A DNA stretch of 64,000 nucleotides, taken from the NCBI GenBank assembly GCA_022843745.1, contig JALHNB010000003.1:62001-126000 (forward strand), read 5' to 3'. Below the pieces are notes generated by a model, which did no database searches, was not told the DNA's origin, and saw nothing but the letters and a program-made list of their open reading frames with translations. Each line of letters starts with the position of its first letter. Positions within the stretch are counted from its first letter, which is position 1. The position numbers and the translations under genes were made by a program. The DNA comes from Anaerolineae bacterium. Its GTDB lineage: Bacteria > Chloroflexota > Anaerolineae > Aggregatilineales > Phototrophicaceae. Of this stretch, positions 1-7,650 are shown one piece after another.

Positions 1-1
1 G

Positions 2-265
2 CGTGAATACGGCGAAAAACTTCCAGAGGATGCCAAGAAGCAGACTCAGGAAAGAATTGATGCCGTGCGCAAGGCCGAAGAAGGCGGCGACCCGGAGAAG
101 GTCAAAGCGGCTACTGAAGCGCTGGCGCAGTATATCCAGACGCTCGGTGGTCAGATGTACGAGCAACCGGCTGGTGCTGGCGCTCCTGCCTCGGACGGCG
201 GTGGCGATAACCAATCCAAGAAGGGCGATGAGGATGTAGTGGACGCTGAGTTCACTGAAGCCTAA
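2..265 (+). CDS. dnaK: Hsp70 chaperone DnaK, C-terminal end (partial)
   Basis: Only the last 87 codons are in the window; the gene begins before base 1. The reading frame is open from base 2. The visible part is the helical lid (charged helix with REYGEKLPEDAKKQ and a following EALAQYIQ segment), a Gly/Ala/Asp-rich linker and the ending DVVDAEFTEA, which closely matches the EEVD-like tail DVVDAEF typical of bacterial DnaK. DnaK is the ATP-dependent cytosolic foldase that works with DnaJ, encoded next on the same strand. A terminator hairpin follows 28 bases after the stop, so dnaK and dnaJ are probably separate transcripts although adjacent. Identification rests on the tail and the dnaJ neighbour. 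Confidence 0.9.
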   Translation, partial: REYGEKLPEDAKKQTQERIDAVRKAEEGGDPEKVKAATEALAQYIQTLGGQMYEQPAGAGAPASDGGGDNQSKKGDEDVVDAEFTEA

Positions 266-293
266 CTTGGAAGCGGATAAAAGATAGAGCATT

Positions 294-325
294 AAAGGGC
301 AGGTTAATTTTTTGACCTGCCTTTT
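294..325 (+). terminator. Intrinsic terminator after dnaK
   Basis: An 11-pair stem (294-304 with 315-325; core GGCAGGT/ACCTGCC, one G-U pair) has a ten-base T-rich loop and ends in TTTT. It lies between the dnaK stop and the dnaJ promoter region, and is nearly symmetrical. Confidence 0.65.
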
Positions 326-342
326 CCAGTTAAGATGCGCGG

Positions 343-348
343 TATAAT
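343..348 (+). promoter_or_regulatory. Possible -10 box for dnaJ
   Basis: A perfect TATAAT lies 36 bases before the dnaJ start, just downstream of the dnaK terminator. No good -35 box is found at 16-18 bases, so the promoter would rely on the -10 element. No CIRCE-like inverted repeat is seen here. Confidence 0.4.
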
Positions 349-384
349 GTATGAAACTCCTGAGCGACTAAAACGGAATCGACG

Positions 385-1545
385 ATGGCAAAAGACTACT
401 ATGAATTGTTAGATGTACCACGTACTGCCAGCAAAACAGACATCAAGCAGGCATTTCGTAAGCTGGCGCGTGAATATCACCCCGATGTCAGCAAACATAC
501 CGACGCTGAGGCACGCTTCAAAGAAATTAATGAGGCCTATGAAGTCCTTTCTGACGATGATAAGCGTTCGCGTTATGACCGCTTTGGTCATGCGGGCGTA
601 CAAGGTCAGGGTCAGGGCGCGGGCGGATTCAGCGGCTTTGGTGGTTTCGCGGGATTTGACGAGATTTTCGAGGAATTTTTCAACAACGTTGGCGGTTCGC
701 GCTCTGCCGGAGGCCGTCGGGGGCCACGTCCCGGCGTAGACCGCAAAGTCGATGTGACGGTAACGTTTGAAGAATCAATCTTCGGCATTGAAAAAGAGAT
801 CGAACTGGAACGGATGGATAACTGTGAAGTCTGCGACGGCAACGGCGCGGAACCAGGCACATCCACTGTGCGCTGTCCACAGTGCAGTGGTACGGGTGAA
901 GTGCGTCAGGTACAGCAGACATTCCTGGGATCAATGGTGCGTGTCGCGACCTGCCCGCGCTGCAATGGACGCGGCGAAACGATCCAGACACCCTGCCACA
1001 ACTGCCGCGGCGATGGTCGTATCCGTAAGCGCACAACCCTCAACGTGCAAATCCCCCCCGGTGTGCGTGAAGGGTTACAAATCCAGGTACGCGGCGAGGG
1101 CGATTCCGGCGAAGCTGGCGCACCAAAGGGCAATCTCTATGTCATCGTGCATGTTAAAGATCACGAATTCTTCAAACGCCGCAATAACGACGTGATTCTC
1201 GACATCAATATCAACGTCGCTCAGGCCGCGTTGGGCGATAAAATCAGCGTTCCGACGGTAGATGGCCCGGTTGATCTGGCAATTACAGCAGGCACACAAA
1301 CCGGCAAGGTGTTCCGACTGCGTGGTAAGGGCATCCCCCGCCTTCGCAGCGACGGCTCGAATTCCGGCAGAGGCGATCAACTGGTATACATACAGGTTGA
1401 AGTGCCTAGCCATCTCACGGAGGAACAGCGCAAATTGTTTGAGCAGCTTGCCAAAACACTCGGCAGCGAAATCCAGCCACAGAGCAGCAACGGACGCGGC
1501 TTCTTCGAAAAAGTGATGGATTTCTTCGCGGGTGAGCAAAGCTAA
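385..1545 (+). CDS. dnaJ: Chaperone DnaJ (Hsp40, class A)
   Basis: Co-chaperone that stimulates the DnaK ATPase and hands it unfolded clients in the cytosol. The 386-residue product has every class A part: J domain (about 1-70) with the HPD motif at 32-34, a Gly/Phe-rich linker (about 71-105), a zinc-finger domain with four CxxCxGxG repeats (cysteines 147, 150, 164, 167, 190, 193, 204, 207) and the two C-terminal beta domains that bind substrate. Length is normal for the family. It lies 119 bases after dnaK, and prmA follows after only two bases, so dnaJ and prmA are probably co-transcribed. The dnaK-dnaJ-prmA order is common in bacteria. Confidence 0.97.
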   Translation: MAKDYYELLDVPRTASKTDIKQAFRKLAREYHPDVSKHTDAEARFKEINEAYEVLSDDDKRSRYDRFGHAGVQGQGQGAGGFSGFGGFAGFDEIFEEFFNNVGGSRSAGGRRGPRPGVDRKVDVTVTFEESIFGIEKEIELERMDNCEVCDGNGAEPGTSTVRCPQCSGTGEVRQVQQTFLGSMVRVATCPRCNGRGETIQTPCHNCRGDGRIRKRTTLNVQIPPGVREGLQIQVRGEGDSGEAGAPKGNLYVIVHVKDHEFFKRRNNDVILDININVAQAALGDKISVPTVDGPVDLAITAGTQTGKVFRLRGKGIPRLRSDGSNSGRGDQLVYIQVEVPSHLTEEQRKLFEQLAKTLGSEIQPQSSNGRGFFEKVMDFFAGEQS

Positions 1546-1547
1546 AT

Positions 1548-2462
1548 ATGAATTGGATTGAAGTCTCACTCAGTGTCGATGGTGAAGCCGCAGAAGCGGT
1601 TGCCGAACTGCTTCAGCGTTATGGGCATCAGGGCGTGTCCATTGAGCATGAGGGAATTCCGCCGGATAAACTGGATGAGGATGAACTCCCGCCGCCCAAA
1701 TATCTGACCGTTCGCGCCTATTTCCCGGCAGATGATCGCGCCGAAGAAACCCGCGCACGGTTGGACTCGGCACTCGGCTACATGAACATGATGTACCCCA
1801 TGCCAAAGCCCGTTTATACGCAGGTGGCGGATGAGGATTGGGCGGAAGCGTGGAAAGCGCATTATCATCCCATCCCCATCGGAAAAAAGCTGTTTATCCG
1901 CCCACGTTGGATAGCGCTCGCTGATACCAACGAAAGATTGGACATTTCGCTCGATCCGGGCATGGCTTTTGGCACAGGCACACATCCTACGACGCAGCTT
2001 TGCCTGGAAGCGCTCGAAGATTTAACGCTTCCCGGTGCGCAAGTGCTTGATCTCGGCTGCGGCTCTGGCATTCTGGCGATTGCCGCTGCCAAACTCGGCG
2101 CGGGTCACGTGCTGGCGCTGGATAACGATCCTATCGCCGTAGAAGCGACACAGGAAAATATCGAGCAAAACGGTGTTGCCGAAAAAATCACGGCGCAGTT
2201 GGGCAGCCTGGAAAGCGTGGTCGGCTCGGCTCGGCGCTTTGATCTGGCTGTCGTGAATATTCTGGCGCGAATCATCATCCAGATGTGCGACGAACATCTC
2301 GGCCAGGTCGTGCGCCCCGGCGGAAAAGCGATCTTCAGCGGCATTATCCTCGATCAGGCCGATGATGTCGAAACCGCCCTCCGCAAAACAGGCCTGGAAC
2401 CCTATGCCCGCCGCCTTCAGGGTGATTGGGTCGTGATCGAATCGCGGCGACCAAACGAATAA
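1548..2462 (+). CDS. prmA: Ribosomal protein L11 methyltransferase PrmA
   Basis: SAM-dependent enzyme that trimethylates lysines and the N-terminus of ribosomal protein L11. The 304-residue protein has the N-terminal substrate-recognition domain (about 1-110), the PrmA signature FGTGTHPTT (141-149), the SAM-binding glycine loop LDLGCGSG (167-174) followed by the acidic LDND ending of the next strand, and a catalytic-side NILAR motif. Length fits the family. The start codon lies two bases after the dnaJ stop, indicating translational coupling. A palindromic repeat follows the stop and separates it from the convergent MFS gene. Confidence 0.95.
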   Translation: MNWIEVSLSVDGEAAEAVAELLQRYGHQGVSIEHEGIPPDKLDEDELPPPKYLTVRAYFPADDRAEETRARLDSALGYMNMMYPMPKPVYTQVADEDWAEAWKAHYHPIPIGKKLFIRPRWIALADTNERLDISLDPGMAFGTGTHPTTQLCLEALEDLTLPGAQVLDLGCGSGILAIAAAKLGAGHVLALDNDPIAVEATQENIEQNGVAEKITAQLGSLESVVGSARRFDLAVVNILARIIIQMCDEHLGQVVRPGGKAIFSGIILDQADDVETALRKTGLEPYARRLQGDWVVIESRRPNE

Positions 2463-2477
2463 AATCTGTGTATTTTC

Positions 2478-2505
2478 GTAGGGGCGGTTCGCGAACCGCC
2501 TCTAC
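2478..2505. repeat. GTAGGGGC-type palindrome (copy A)
   Basis: A 28-base near-perfect palindrome with GTAGGGGCGGTTC and its complement GAACCGCCTCTAC. It is flanked by a second inverted pair, ATCTGTGTA (2464-2472) and TACACAGAT (2503-2511), making a long hairpin between the convergent ends of prmA and the MFS gene, where it could end transcription from both sides. It belongs to a dispersed family with other copies at 3734, 5471, 23297, 33738, 35250 and 56121. Confidence 0.75.
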
Positions 2506-2510
2506 ACAGA

Positions 2511-3701
2511 TCACATCTCTGCTTTCATCGTCGCCAATTTATCCACCCGCAGCACAATTCCTGCCGTCAGAATAACCCCACCCATCACCACAAACGCCAG
2601 TGGCATGGATCGAGTCGCCAGCGCCGCATAGGTGGGTGCCATCACCGCGATAAAGATATTCAGAAACATATTGATGAGCGAAAGCACCGTCGCTCGGCTC
2701 CGGCTGGCAATCAGAGAATTCTGATAGGCTGAAAACAGCGGGGATTTCATGTCGTTCGTACCGTACATCAGCGTAATCACAAGCCAGGTTGCAATCGGGC
2801 CGGAAACGGCAGCTAACACCAGATACATAAACCCCGGCAGCAGCGCGATCACCGTAATTCCCCAGCGTGGGCCGAGGATTTGCTCGATGCGATAGGCATA
2901 GCGCTGCGTGAAAGCCGACAGCAGACTCCCCAGCGAGAGCGCTAACCCAATCGCAAAAACATGCACGTCATTTTGATCCAGATAAGGTGGCGCTAACGTC
3001 GTCACCAACGGCCCACCAAACGCCGCCATGAAAACCGAAAGCAGCACGATTCGCCGCAGTTTTCGATTGCCGCGCAGTTCCGCCACGCCATTTCTGAAAA
3101 TCGCCAGTGTGTCCGGCTTCTCGGCCTGCCAGGGTGTTGGCGGTTCGTGCAAAGTCAGGCTGATGAACAGTCCGATGAGCAGCGACATTACTGTCAAAGC
3201 AATCGCAACCGTGACCCGTGCTTCGGCTAGATCACCGATAATCAGGCCACCAACGATAGGAGCGATAAAAAATGCGATCTGCCCGATACTGTTCACCCGC
3301 CCCATCGCACGTTTCATGGTCTCCTCGCGATTTTCCGGCGGCAGACTATCATAGACCAGCGATTCCGTCGCCCCGGAAGCAAACGCGAAACCTATGCCTG
3401 TGAACAGCGCGATCACCAAAAGCGTTGGGTAGCTGCGACTGAAGATAAAAATAAATTCTCCTGTCATCATCAACAGAACCGACATAAAAATCGACCATTT
3501 GCGGCCAATCCGATCTGCGATAACGCCAGTCGGCACCTCGGCCAGGAAAAGGGTAGCGATGACGAGCGACTCGATACTGCTGACCTGCAAAAGGCTCAGG
3601 CCGCGCCCGCGCAAAATCAACGCGTAAGCATGGATATACAGGTGAAAGCGCGTACAGAACGCGATAAACGTGATTTTCGTGATGTTATCAAAACGCTGCA
3701 T
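2511..3701 (-). CDS. MFS transporter, drug-efflux type
   Basis: Twelve-helix major facilitator superfamily transporter of about 396 residues, inner membrane. An N-terminal half with the loop motif GVIADRIGRKW (helix 2-3 loop, the MFS motif A region) and the symmetric C-terminal half are both present. MFS proteins of this size mostly export drugs or small metabolites by proton antiport; the substrate cannot be read. The frame is open to 3719, but the ATG at 3701 is preferred because AGGA sits six bases before it. Upstream is an unusual leader (3702-3977) with a tiny reading frame and two terminators, so expression is probably attenuated. It is convergent with prmA. Confidence 0.85.
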   Translation of the reverse strand: MQRFDNITKITFIAFCTRFHLYIHAYALILRGRGLSLLQVSSIESLVIATLFLAEVPTGVIADRIGRKWSIFMSVLLMMTGEFIFIFSRSYPTLLVIALFTGIGFAFASGATESLVYDSLPPENREETMKRAMGRVNSIGQIAFFIAPIVGGLIIGDLAEARVTVAIALTVMSLLIGLFISLTLHEPPTPWQAEKPDTLAIFRNGVAELRGNRKLRRIVLLSVFMAAFGGPLVTTLAPPYLDQNDVHVFAIGLALSLGSLLSAFTQRYAYRIEQILGPRWGITVIALLPGFMYLVLAAVSGPIATWLVITLMYGTNDMKSPLFSAYQNSLIASRSRATVLSLINMFLNIFIAVMAPTYAALATRSMPLAFVVMGGVILTAGIVLRVDKLATMKAEM

Positions 3702-3733
3702 AGTTCGTCCTGCGGTCATATAAAATAGACGTG

Positions 3734-3762
3734 GTAGGGGCAGGTCTGAGACCTGCCCCTAT
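3734..3762. repeat. GTAGGGGC-type palindrome (copy B)
   Basis: GTAGGGGCAGGTCT followed by AGACCTGCCCCTA, a nearly perfect 13-base inverted repeat with a three-base loop. It lies 33 bases before the chosen MFS start on that gene's transcript, so it would form a stable hairpin in the leader. Confidence 0.75.
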
Positions 3763-3788
3763 GGAAAATTCGGAATTAGACAAGAATC

Positions 3789-3820
3789 AAAAAAACGCGC
3801 CGCAGGTAGCTCTGCGGTGC
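3789..3820 (-). terminator. Second intrinsic terminator in the MFS leader
   Basis: On the minus strand a nine-pair stem (3812-3820 with 3797-3805, core CCGCAG/CTGCGG, one G-U pair) has a six-base loop and is followed, after one base, by seven consecutive T residues (3789-3795). This is a classical terminator placed between the leader reading frame and the MFS gene. Confidence 0.75.
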
Positions 3821-3856
3821 ATTCGATTAGAATAGAATTGTCAAATGATAGACAAT

Positions 3857-3907
3857 GAAAAACGATCCACCTGGGGAGTACCTGGGTTCAGGTTAATTGT
3901 GGATCGT
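3857..3907 (-). terminator. First terminator/attenuator hairpin in the MFS leader
   Basis: A perfect nine-base stem on the minus strand, ACGATCCAC (3907-3899) with GTGGATCGT (3870-3862), is followed by TTTTT (3862-3858). Its loop can form an extra CCTG/CAGG pairing. The 5' arm is also the coding sequence of codons 5-7 of the upstream mini reading frame, so a ribosome there would block the hairpin. Confidence 0.65.
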
Positions 3908-3919
3908 CAGGCCAGCCAT
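3893..3919 (-). CDS. Putative 8-residue leader peptide MAGLTIHN
   Basis: ATG at 3919, eight sense codons (Met-Ala-Gly-Leu-Thr-Ile-His-Asn) and TAA at 3893. A strong ribosome binding site GAGGA (3930-3926) lies six bases before the ATG, which is unlikely by chance in a region with a promoter and terminators. The last codons form the 5' arm of the terminator stem. The likely role is a translated sensor that decides whether transcription continues into the MFS transporter 190 bases downstream. Seen: start, binding site, overlap with the stem. Inferred: regulatory function. It could instead be a chance frame in a small RNA. Confidence 0.5.
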   Translation of the reverse strand: MAGLTIHN

Positions 3920-3983
3920 GTGGAGTCCTCAGAAATAGCATGTTGCAAATAGATTAAAAACAAAAATAACTTGCTTAAAATTC

Positions 3984-4011
3984 ATTATAGCCAACACCGA
4001 TTATCTGTCAA
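3984..4011 (-). promoter_or_regulatory. Consensus promoter for the MFS leader
   Basis: On the minus strand, a perfect TTGACA (4011-4006) and a perfect TATAAT (3989-3984) are separated by 16 bases. Transcription would start near 3977 and run through the leader peptide, the two terminators and the MFS gene. It is divergent from the glucarate dehydratase-like gene, whose start lies only 75 bases away. Confidence 0.75.
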
Positions 4012-4085
4012 TCGTCTGCGGCATCCTTTTTTGGGTATACTCGGTTGATAAATTGCTTCTGTTTTGACAAAAAGGAAATCGAAAA

Positions 4086-5372
4086 ATGAAAATTCTTGAA
4101 ATGCACGTAACACCCATCGCCCTCACCGACCCGCCGCTGCTCAATTCCGTCGGCCTGCACCAACCCTATGCGCTGCGCACGATTGTCGAGTTGGTCACGG
4201 ACGATGGTATCTCCGGGCTGGGCGAAATCCCCGGCAGCGCGAAAATTACAGCCCTTCTGGAAGCCGCAAAAGAATTCGTGATTGGCAAAGACCCGTTTCA
4301 ACTGAATGCGCTCTACGCGGCTCTCGACAGCCAATTTCGCTCGGCGGATAAAGATTTTCGCGGGACAAACCCCTGGGATCAACGCCTGTTCGTACATCTT
4401 TTCAGCGCGTTAGAGGTCGCCTGCTACGACATTATGGGCAAGAGTCTGGGTCGTCCGGTGGTGGATTTGCTCGGCGGCGTGTTCCGCGAGCGTGTGCCGT
4501 TTGCCGCCTATCTGTTTTACAAATATAAAGGTGCGGGAGGCGAACTCGGCTTTGAAATCGACCCGACAGCGACAGGCTGGGCAGCGGCGCGGCAGGCTGA
4601 AGCAGTCACGCCGGAGCAACTGGTCGCGCAAGCCAAAGCGATGTGCGAAGAATATGGCTTTCGCTCATTAAAACTCAAAGCGGGTGCGCTCGAACCGGAT
4701 ATTGAAGTGGCAACCATGTTCGCACTGCGTGAGGCTTTTGGCCCGGATACGCCGCTGCGCATTGATCCCAACGCGGTCTGGTCACTGGAAACGGCGATCC
4801 GCTGCGGTGAAAAAATGCGCGGGATTCTGGAATATTATGAAGACCCGGTTCGTGGACAGGACAATATGGCGAAATTGAAGAAGGCTGTCGATATTCCGCT
4901 GGCGACCAACATGTGTACGACTTCGTTTGGCGATCTGCCCAACAGCATCGCCGTGCATTCTGAAGACATCATCCTAGCCGACCATCACTATTGGGGTGGG
5001 TTACGTGCCTGCCAGGAACTTGCCGCCATTTGCCGGACATTCGGGCGCGGGCTTTCAATGCACTCCAACAGCCACGTCGGCATTTCGCTCACGGCGATGG
5101 TGCATCTCGCCGCCGCTACACCGCACCTGACCTACGATCTGGATACCCATTATCCCTGGCAGCCGGAGGAAATTCTGGTCGGCGGTAAAATTCAGTTTGA
5201 GGATGGCACACTTCGAGTCCCGCATGAGCCGGGGCTAGGCATCGAGCTAGACCGCGCGATGCTGGCAAAGCTTCACGCAAATTACATCGCCTGTGGCATC
5301 ACCGAACGCGACGATGCTGGCGAAATGCGCAAGCTCAAGCCGGAATGGAAATCTGAATTAACGCGGTGGTAG
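4086..5372 (+). CDS. gudD: Glucarate dehydratase-like enolase-superfamily enzyme
   Basis: Mg2+-dependent sugar-acid dehydratase; the glucarate dehydratase family converts D-glucarate or L-idarate to 5-keto-4-deoxyglucarate in the cytosol. The 428-residue protein has an N-terminal capping domain and a barrel with all expected residues: KLK (196-198), metal ligands in DPN (227), YYEDP (Glu252) and ATN (Asn275), Asp299 in LADHHYWGG and the catalytic His in HSNSH (326-330). The strings VPFAAYLFYKY and HLTYDLDTHYPWQ are characteristic of this subgroup. The binding site AAAGGAAA precedes the ATG. Two more superfamily members follow at 6371 and 7651, suggesting uptake or breakdown of aldaric or aldonic acids. 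The exact substrate remains uncertain. Confidence 0.85.
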   Translation: MKILEMHVTPIALTDPPLLNSVGLHQPYALRTIVELVTDDGISGLGEIPGSAKITALLEAAKEFVIGKDPFQLNALYAALDSQFRSADKDFRGTNPWDQRLFVHLFSALEVACYDIMGKSLGRPVVDLLGGVFRERVPFAAYLFYKYKGAGGELGFEIDPTATGWAAARQAEAVTPEQLVAQAKAMCEEYGFRSLKLKAGALEPDIEVATMFALREAFGPDTPLRIDPNAVWSLETAIRCGEKMRGILEYYEDPVRGQDNMAKLKKAVDIPLATNMCTTSFGDLPNSIAVHSEDIILADHHYWGGLRACQELAAICRTFGRGLSMHSNSHVGISLTAMVHLAAATPHLTYDLDTHYPWQPEEILVGGKIQFEDGTLRVPHEPGLGIELDRAMLAKLHANYIACGITERDDAGEMRKLKPEWKSELTRW

Positions 5373-5470
5373 TGTTTTCATCGCAAGCCACCGAAAACGC
5401 CGACCAGATACGCGAGATTGATGATCTTCTGCATGAATCAATTTCCGCAGAAAGATAGTCAAACTTCTTA

Positions 5471-5498
5471 CAGGAGCAGCCGTAAAAACCTGCTCCTA
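5471..5498. terminator. Palindrome (copy C), likely bidirectional terminator
   Basis: AGGAGCAG (5472-5479) pairs with CTGCTCCT (5490-5497) around an A-rich loop. It sits between the convergent dehydratase and toxin genes. It resembles the GTAGGGGC palindrome family in design but with a different core. Confidence 0.5.
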
Positions 5499-5514
5499 TA
5501 GTGTTTCCAAGAAA

Positions 5515-5931
5515 TTACCAAACAATCATCACAATCGCCGCCGCCTTAATCAGCGGGTCGGACGAAATCAATGGCGCATTCAATCGCCGCGCGACTCCAG
5601 CGATCACGCGATCATGCATCTCCGGCACAGCGGCATCCTGTTCGAAATTCAGGATATGATTAGGCTCAAGCGGTATAAAGCGTATGAATGGTTTGCTAAT
5701 GATGTCCCCGTATAGCTTGACGAAATCGGGAAACCACTTATTTTTCACATTAGCATAATATAACTCTGCAATCACAATCGCAGAGATAATCAAAATAGTC
5801 TGATTCTGCTCTGCGGCTTGAAAGATCGCTTTTGCCGATTGGCTGAGTTTCTTATCGTTCAGCAAATACCAGATGAGAGCATGGGTATCAACCACATAGA
5901 ACGGCTCAAGATTCGTCGTTATAGAGTTCAT
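5515..5931 (-). CDS. vapC: PIN-domain toxin, VapC family
   Basis: Probable ribonuclease toxin of a type II toxin-antitoxin pair. The 138-residue protein is a single PIN domain with the conserved acidic residues that bind the metal: Asp15 in VVDTHALIWYL, Glu56 in IAELYY, Asp107 in EMHDR and Asp125 in SSDP. VapC toxins usually cut tRNA or rRNA; the target here is unknown. Its start overlaps the end of the upstream gene at 5906-6253 by 26 bases, the usual antitoxin-then-toxin arrangement. The pair sits between the first and second sugar-acid dehydratase genes on the opposite strand, so it probably arrived as an insertion. Confidence 0.85.
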   Translation of the reverse strand: MNSITTNLEPFYVVDTHALIWYLLNDKKLSQSAKAIFQAAEQNQTILIISAIVIAELYYANVKNKWFPDFVKLYGDIISKPFIRFIPLEPNHILNFEQDAAVPEMHDRVIAGVARRLNAPLISSDPLIKAAAIVMIVW

Positions 5932-6253
5932 CTAGCTCTTGTTCCCATTCTGTCGCGATAGCGTGCATCTGAGCGTGAAATTCCTCTTCACTCATTTCCG
6001 GCACATTCGGATTTGCATACTTGCCAAGCAAGCTATCGCCAGCGCGAACCGGGGTCTGGCGCAGAATTTCGGCATCATGTATCAACTCTTCGCGCGTCGA
6101 ATGGCTGGACACGTGTGTTAAATCTGGCTGTGGTATCTCTTGTGCTGTGCGTTCTTGTATCTGTTTCACACGCAGGCGGTAAATCAACAGATTTTGTTGT
6201 TCAGAGTCTAGCTGTTCAGCCAGCTTGACAACGTCTTCGAAAGTTGCATCCAT
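5906..6253 (-). CDS. Putative antitoxin of the VapC pair
   Basis: A 115-residue acidic, mostly helical protein with no recognised DNA-binding fold visible by eye. The start has a short helical stretch (EDVVKLAEQLDSEQQ) and the end is strongly acidic (EWEQELDELYNDES), as in antitoxins that wrap around a PIN toxin. The assignment rests on position: it lies directly upstream of, and overlaps, the vapC-like gene. A TATAAT on the minus strand (about 6286-6291) could drive the pair. The intergenic region with the divergent dehydratase gene is 117 bases. Confidence 0.6.
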   Translation of the reverse strand: MDATFEDVVKLAEQLDSEQQNLLIYRLRVKQIQERTAQEIPQPDLTHVSSHSTREELIHDAEILRQTPVRAGDSLLGKYANPNVPEMSEEEFHAQMHAIATEWEQELDELYNDES

Positions 6254-6331
6254 TACACAGTTCCTCGTTCATTGAACTCATCATTATTATAAGCCAAATC
6301 TTGCTCACCACACGCCGTTTGGTTATCATCC

Positions 6332-6366
6332 CAACCATCAATATTGCATACTCGAAAAGATGGTTG
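6332..6366 (+). promoter_or_regulatory. Hairpin just before the second dehydratase start
   Basis: CAACCATC (6332-6339) pairs perfectly with GATGGTTG (6359-6366), ending four bases before the ATG at 6371. No normal ribosome binding site is visible there, so the stem may limit initiation or bring a distal element close. Confidence 0.35.
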
Positions 6367-6370
6367 ATTC

Positions 6371-7645
6371 ATGAGCGAAAAAAAGCCTTTAGAAGCAAAT
6401 GTTAATACCGCCTCTCGTCCTTCCGACCTCAAAATCACCGATATACGCATCTGTAACCTCAAGGGTCTGCCGATGGATGCCTCGATCCTCCGGCTGGATA
6501 CCAACCAGGGGATCAGTGGCTACGGCGAGGTGCGCGATTGGGCCAGCCCCAGCTATGCGCTGATGCTGAAAAATCGCCTGATCGGTGAGAATCCCTGCAA
6601 CATCGACAAAATTTTCCGCAAAATCAAGCAGTTCGGACACCACGCACGGCAGGCTGGCGGTGTCTGCGGCATCGAAATGGCGCTGTTTGACCTCGCCGGA
6701 AAAGCTTACGGTGTCCCAGCCTATCAGCTTGTGGGCGGCAAATTCCGCGACAAGGTGCTGTGCTACTGCGATACTGACTCGGTTATGGACGGTAAAGGGA
6801 TGGGCGAACGCCTGAAACGGCGAATGGAACGCGGTTTTAAATTCCTGAAAATGGATATCGGCATTGGTCTACTGGAAGGCGTTCCCGGCACCATTTCTTC
6901 CCCGCCGGAAATGCTGGATGTGCGGCACATTATGCACCCATTTACCGGAATCCAGATCACGCAAAAAGGCATTGATTACCTCGTTGAGTACGTCCGGCAG
7001 GTACGCGACATTATCGGTTACGAAGTGCCGCTGGCTGTCGATCATTTCGGGCATATCAATTTGGAATCGTGCATCCGCTTGGGACGCGCACTCGATCCGT
7101 TCACGCTGGCGTGGTACGAAGACATGATCCCCTGGCAGTTCACCGACCAATACGTGCGCCTATCGCAATCTGTCGCGACACCCATCTGCACGGGCGAAGA
7201 TATTTATCTCAAAGAAGGTTTTAAACCGTTCCTCGAAGCACGCGGTGTCGCGGTTATCCATCCTGATCTCGCGACATCCGGCGGCATTATGGAAACCAAG
7301 AAAATTGGCGACCTGGCGCAGGAACATGGCGTGGCGATGGCGATGCACTTCGCGGGTTCGCCCATTTCGTTCCTGGCGAACATCCACTGCGCGGCGGCAA
7401 CCGAGAATTTTTACGTACTCGAAAATCACTCCGTTGACCTTGCCTGGTGGGACGACCTGATTGACGGCATCTCGAAGCCGCTGATTGTCGATGGCTTTGC
7501 GCCAGTGCCAGAAGCGCCGGGGCTTGGATTCGGCGATATTAATGAGGCCGCCATCCGCGAATGTATGGACTCCGGACGCGGCGGATATTTTGACGAGTCA
7601 ACTTTCTGGGATAACGAACGTTCGCATGATCGGCTGTGGAGCTAA
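6371..7645 (+). CDS. Mandelate racemase/enolase-superfamily dehydratase (second)
   Basis: A 424-residue enolase-superfamily member of the mandelate-racemase/sugar-acid dehydratase group. Barrel residues seen: KMD (160-162) in place of KxK, metal ligands Asp224 (VDHFG), Glu250 (WYEDM) and Glu276 (TGEDIY), and a likely catalytic His326 in HFAGSP. A 20-residue N-terminal extension precedes the usual KITDIRI start. It probably dehydrates a sugar acid; the substrate is not readable and gluconate, galactonate or related acids are all possible. The next gene starts five bases after its stop, forming a two-gene operon with a third family member. No usual ribosome binding site is visible; a hairpin abuts the start. 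Confidence 0.8.
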   Translation: MSEKKPLEANVNTASRPSDLKITDIRICNLKGLPMDASILRLDTNQGISGYGEVRDWASPSYALMLKNRLIGENPCNIDKIFRKIKQFGHHARQAGGVCGIEMALFDLAGKAYGVPAYQLVGGKFRDKVLCYCDTDSVMDGKGMGERLKRRMERGFKFLKMDIGIGLLEGVPGTISSPPEMLDVRHIMHPFTGIQITQKGIDYLVEYVRQVRDIIGYEVPLAVDHFGHINLESCIRLGRALDPFTLAWYEDMIPWQFTDQYVRLSQSVATPICTGEDIYLKEGFKPFLEARGVAVIHPDLATSGGIMETKKIGDLAQEHGVAMAMHFAGSPISFLANIHCAAATENFYVLENHSVDLAWWDDLIDGISKPLIVDGFAPVPEAPGLGFGDINEAAIRECMDSGRGGYFDESTFWDNERSHDRLWS

Positions 7646-7650
7646 AAATT

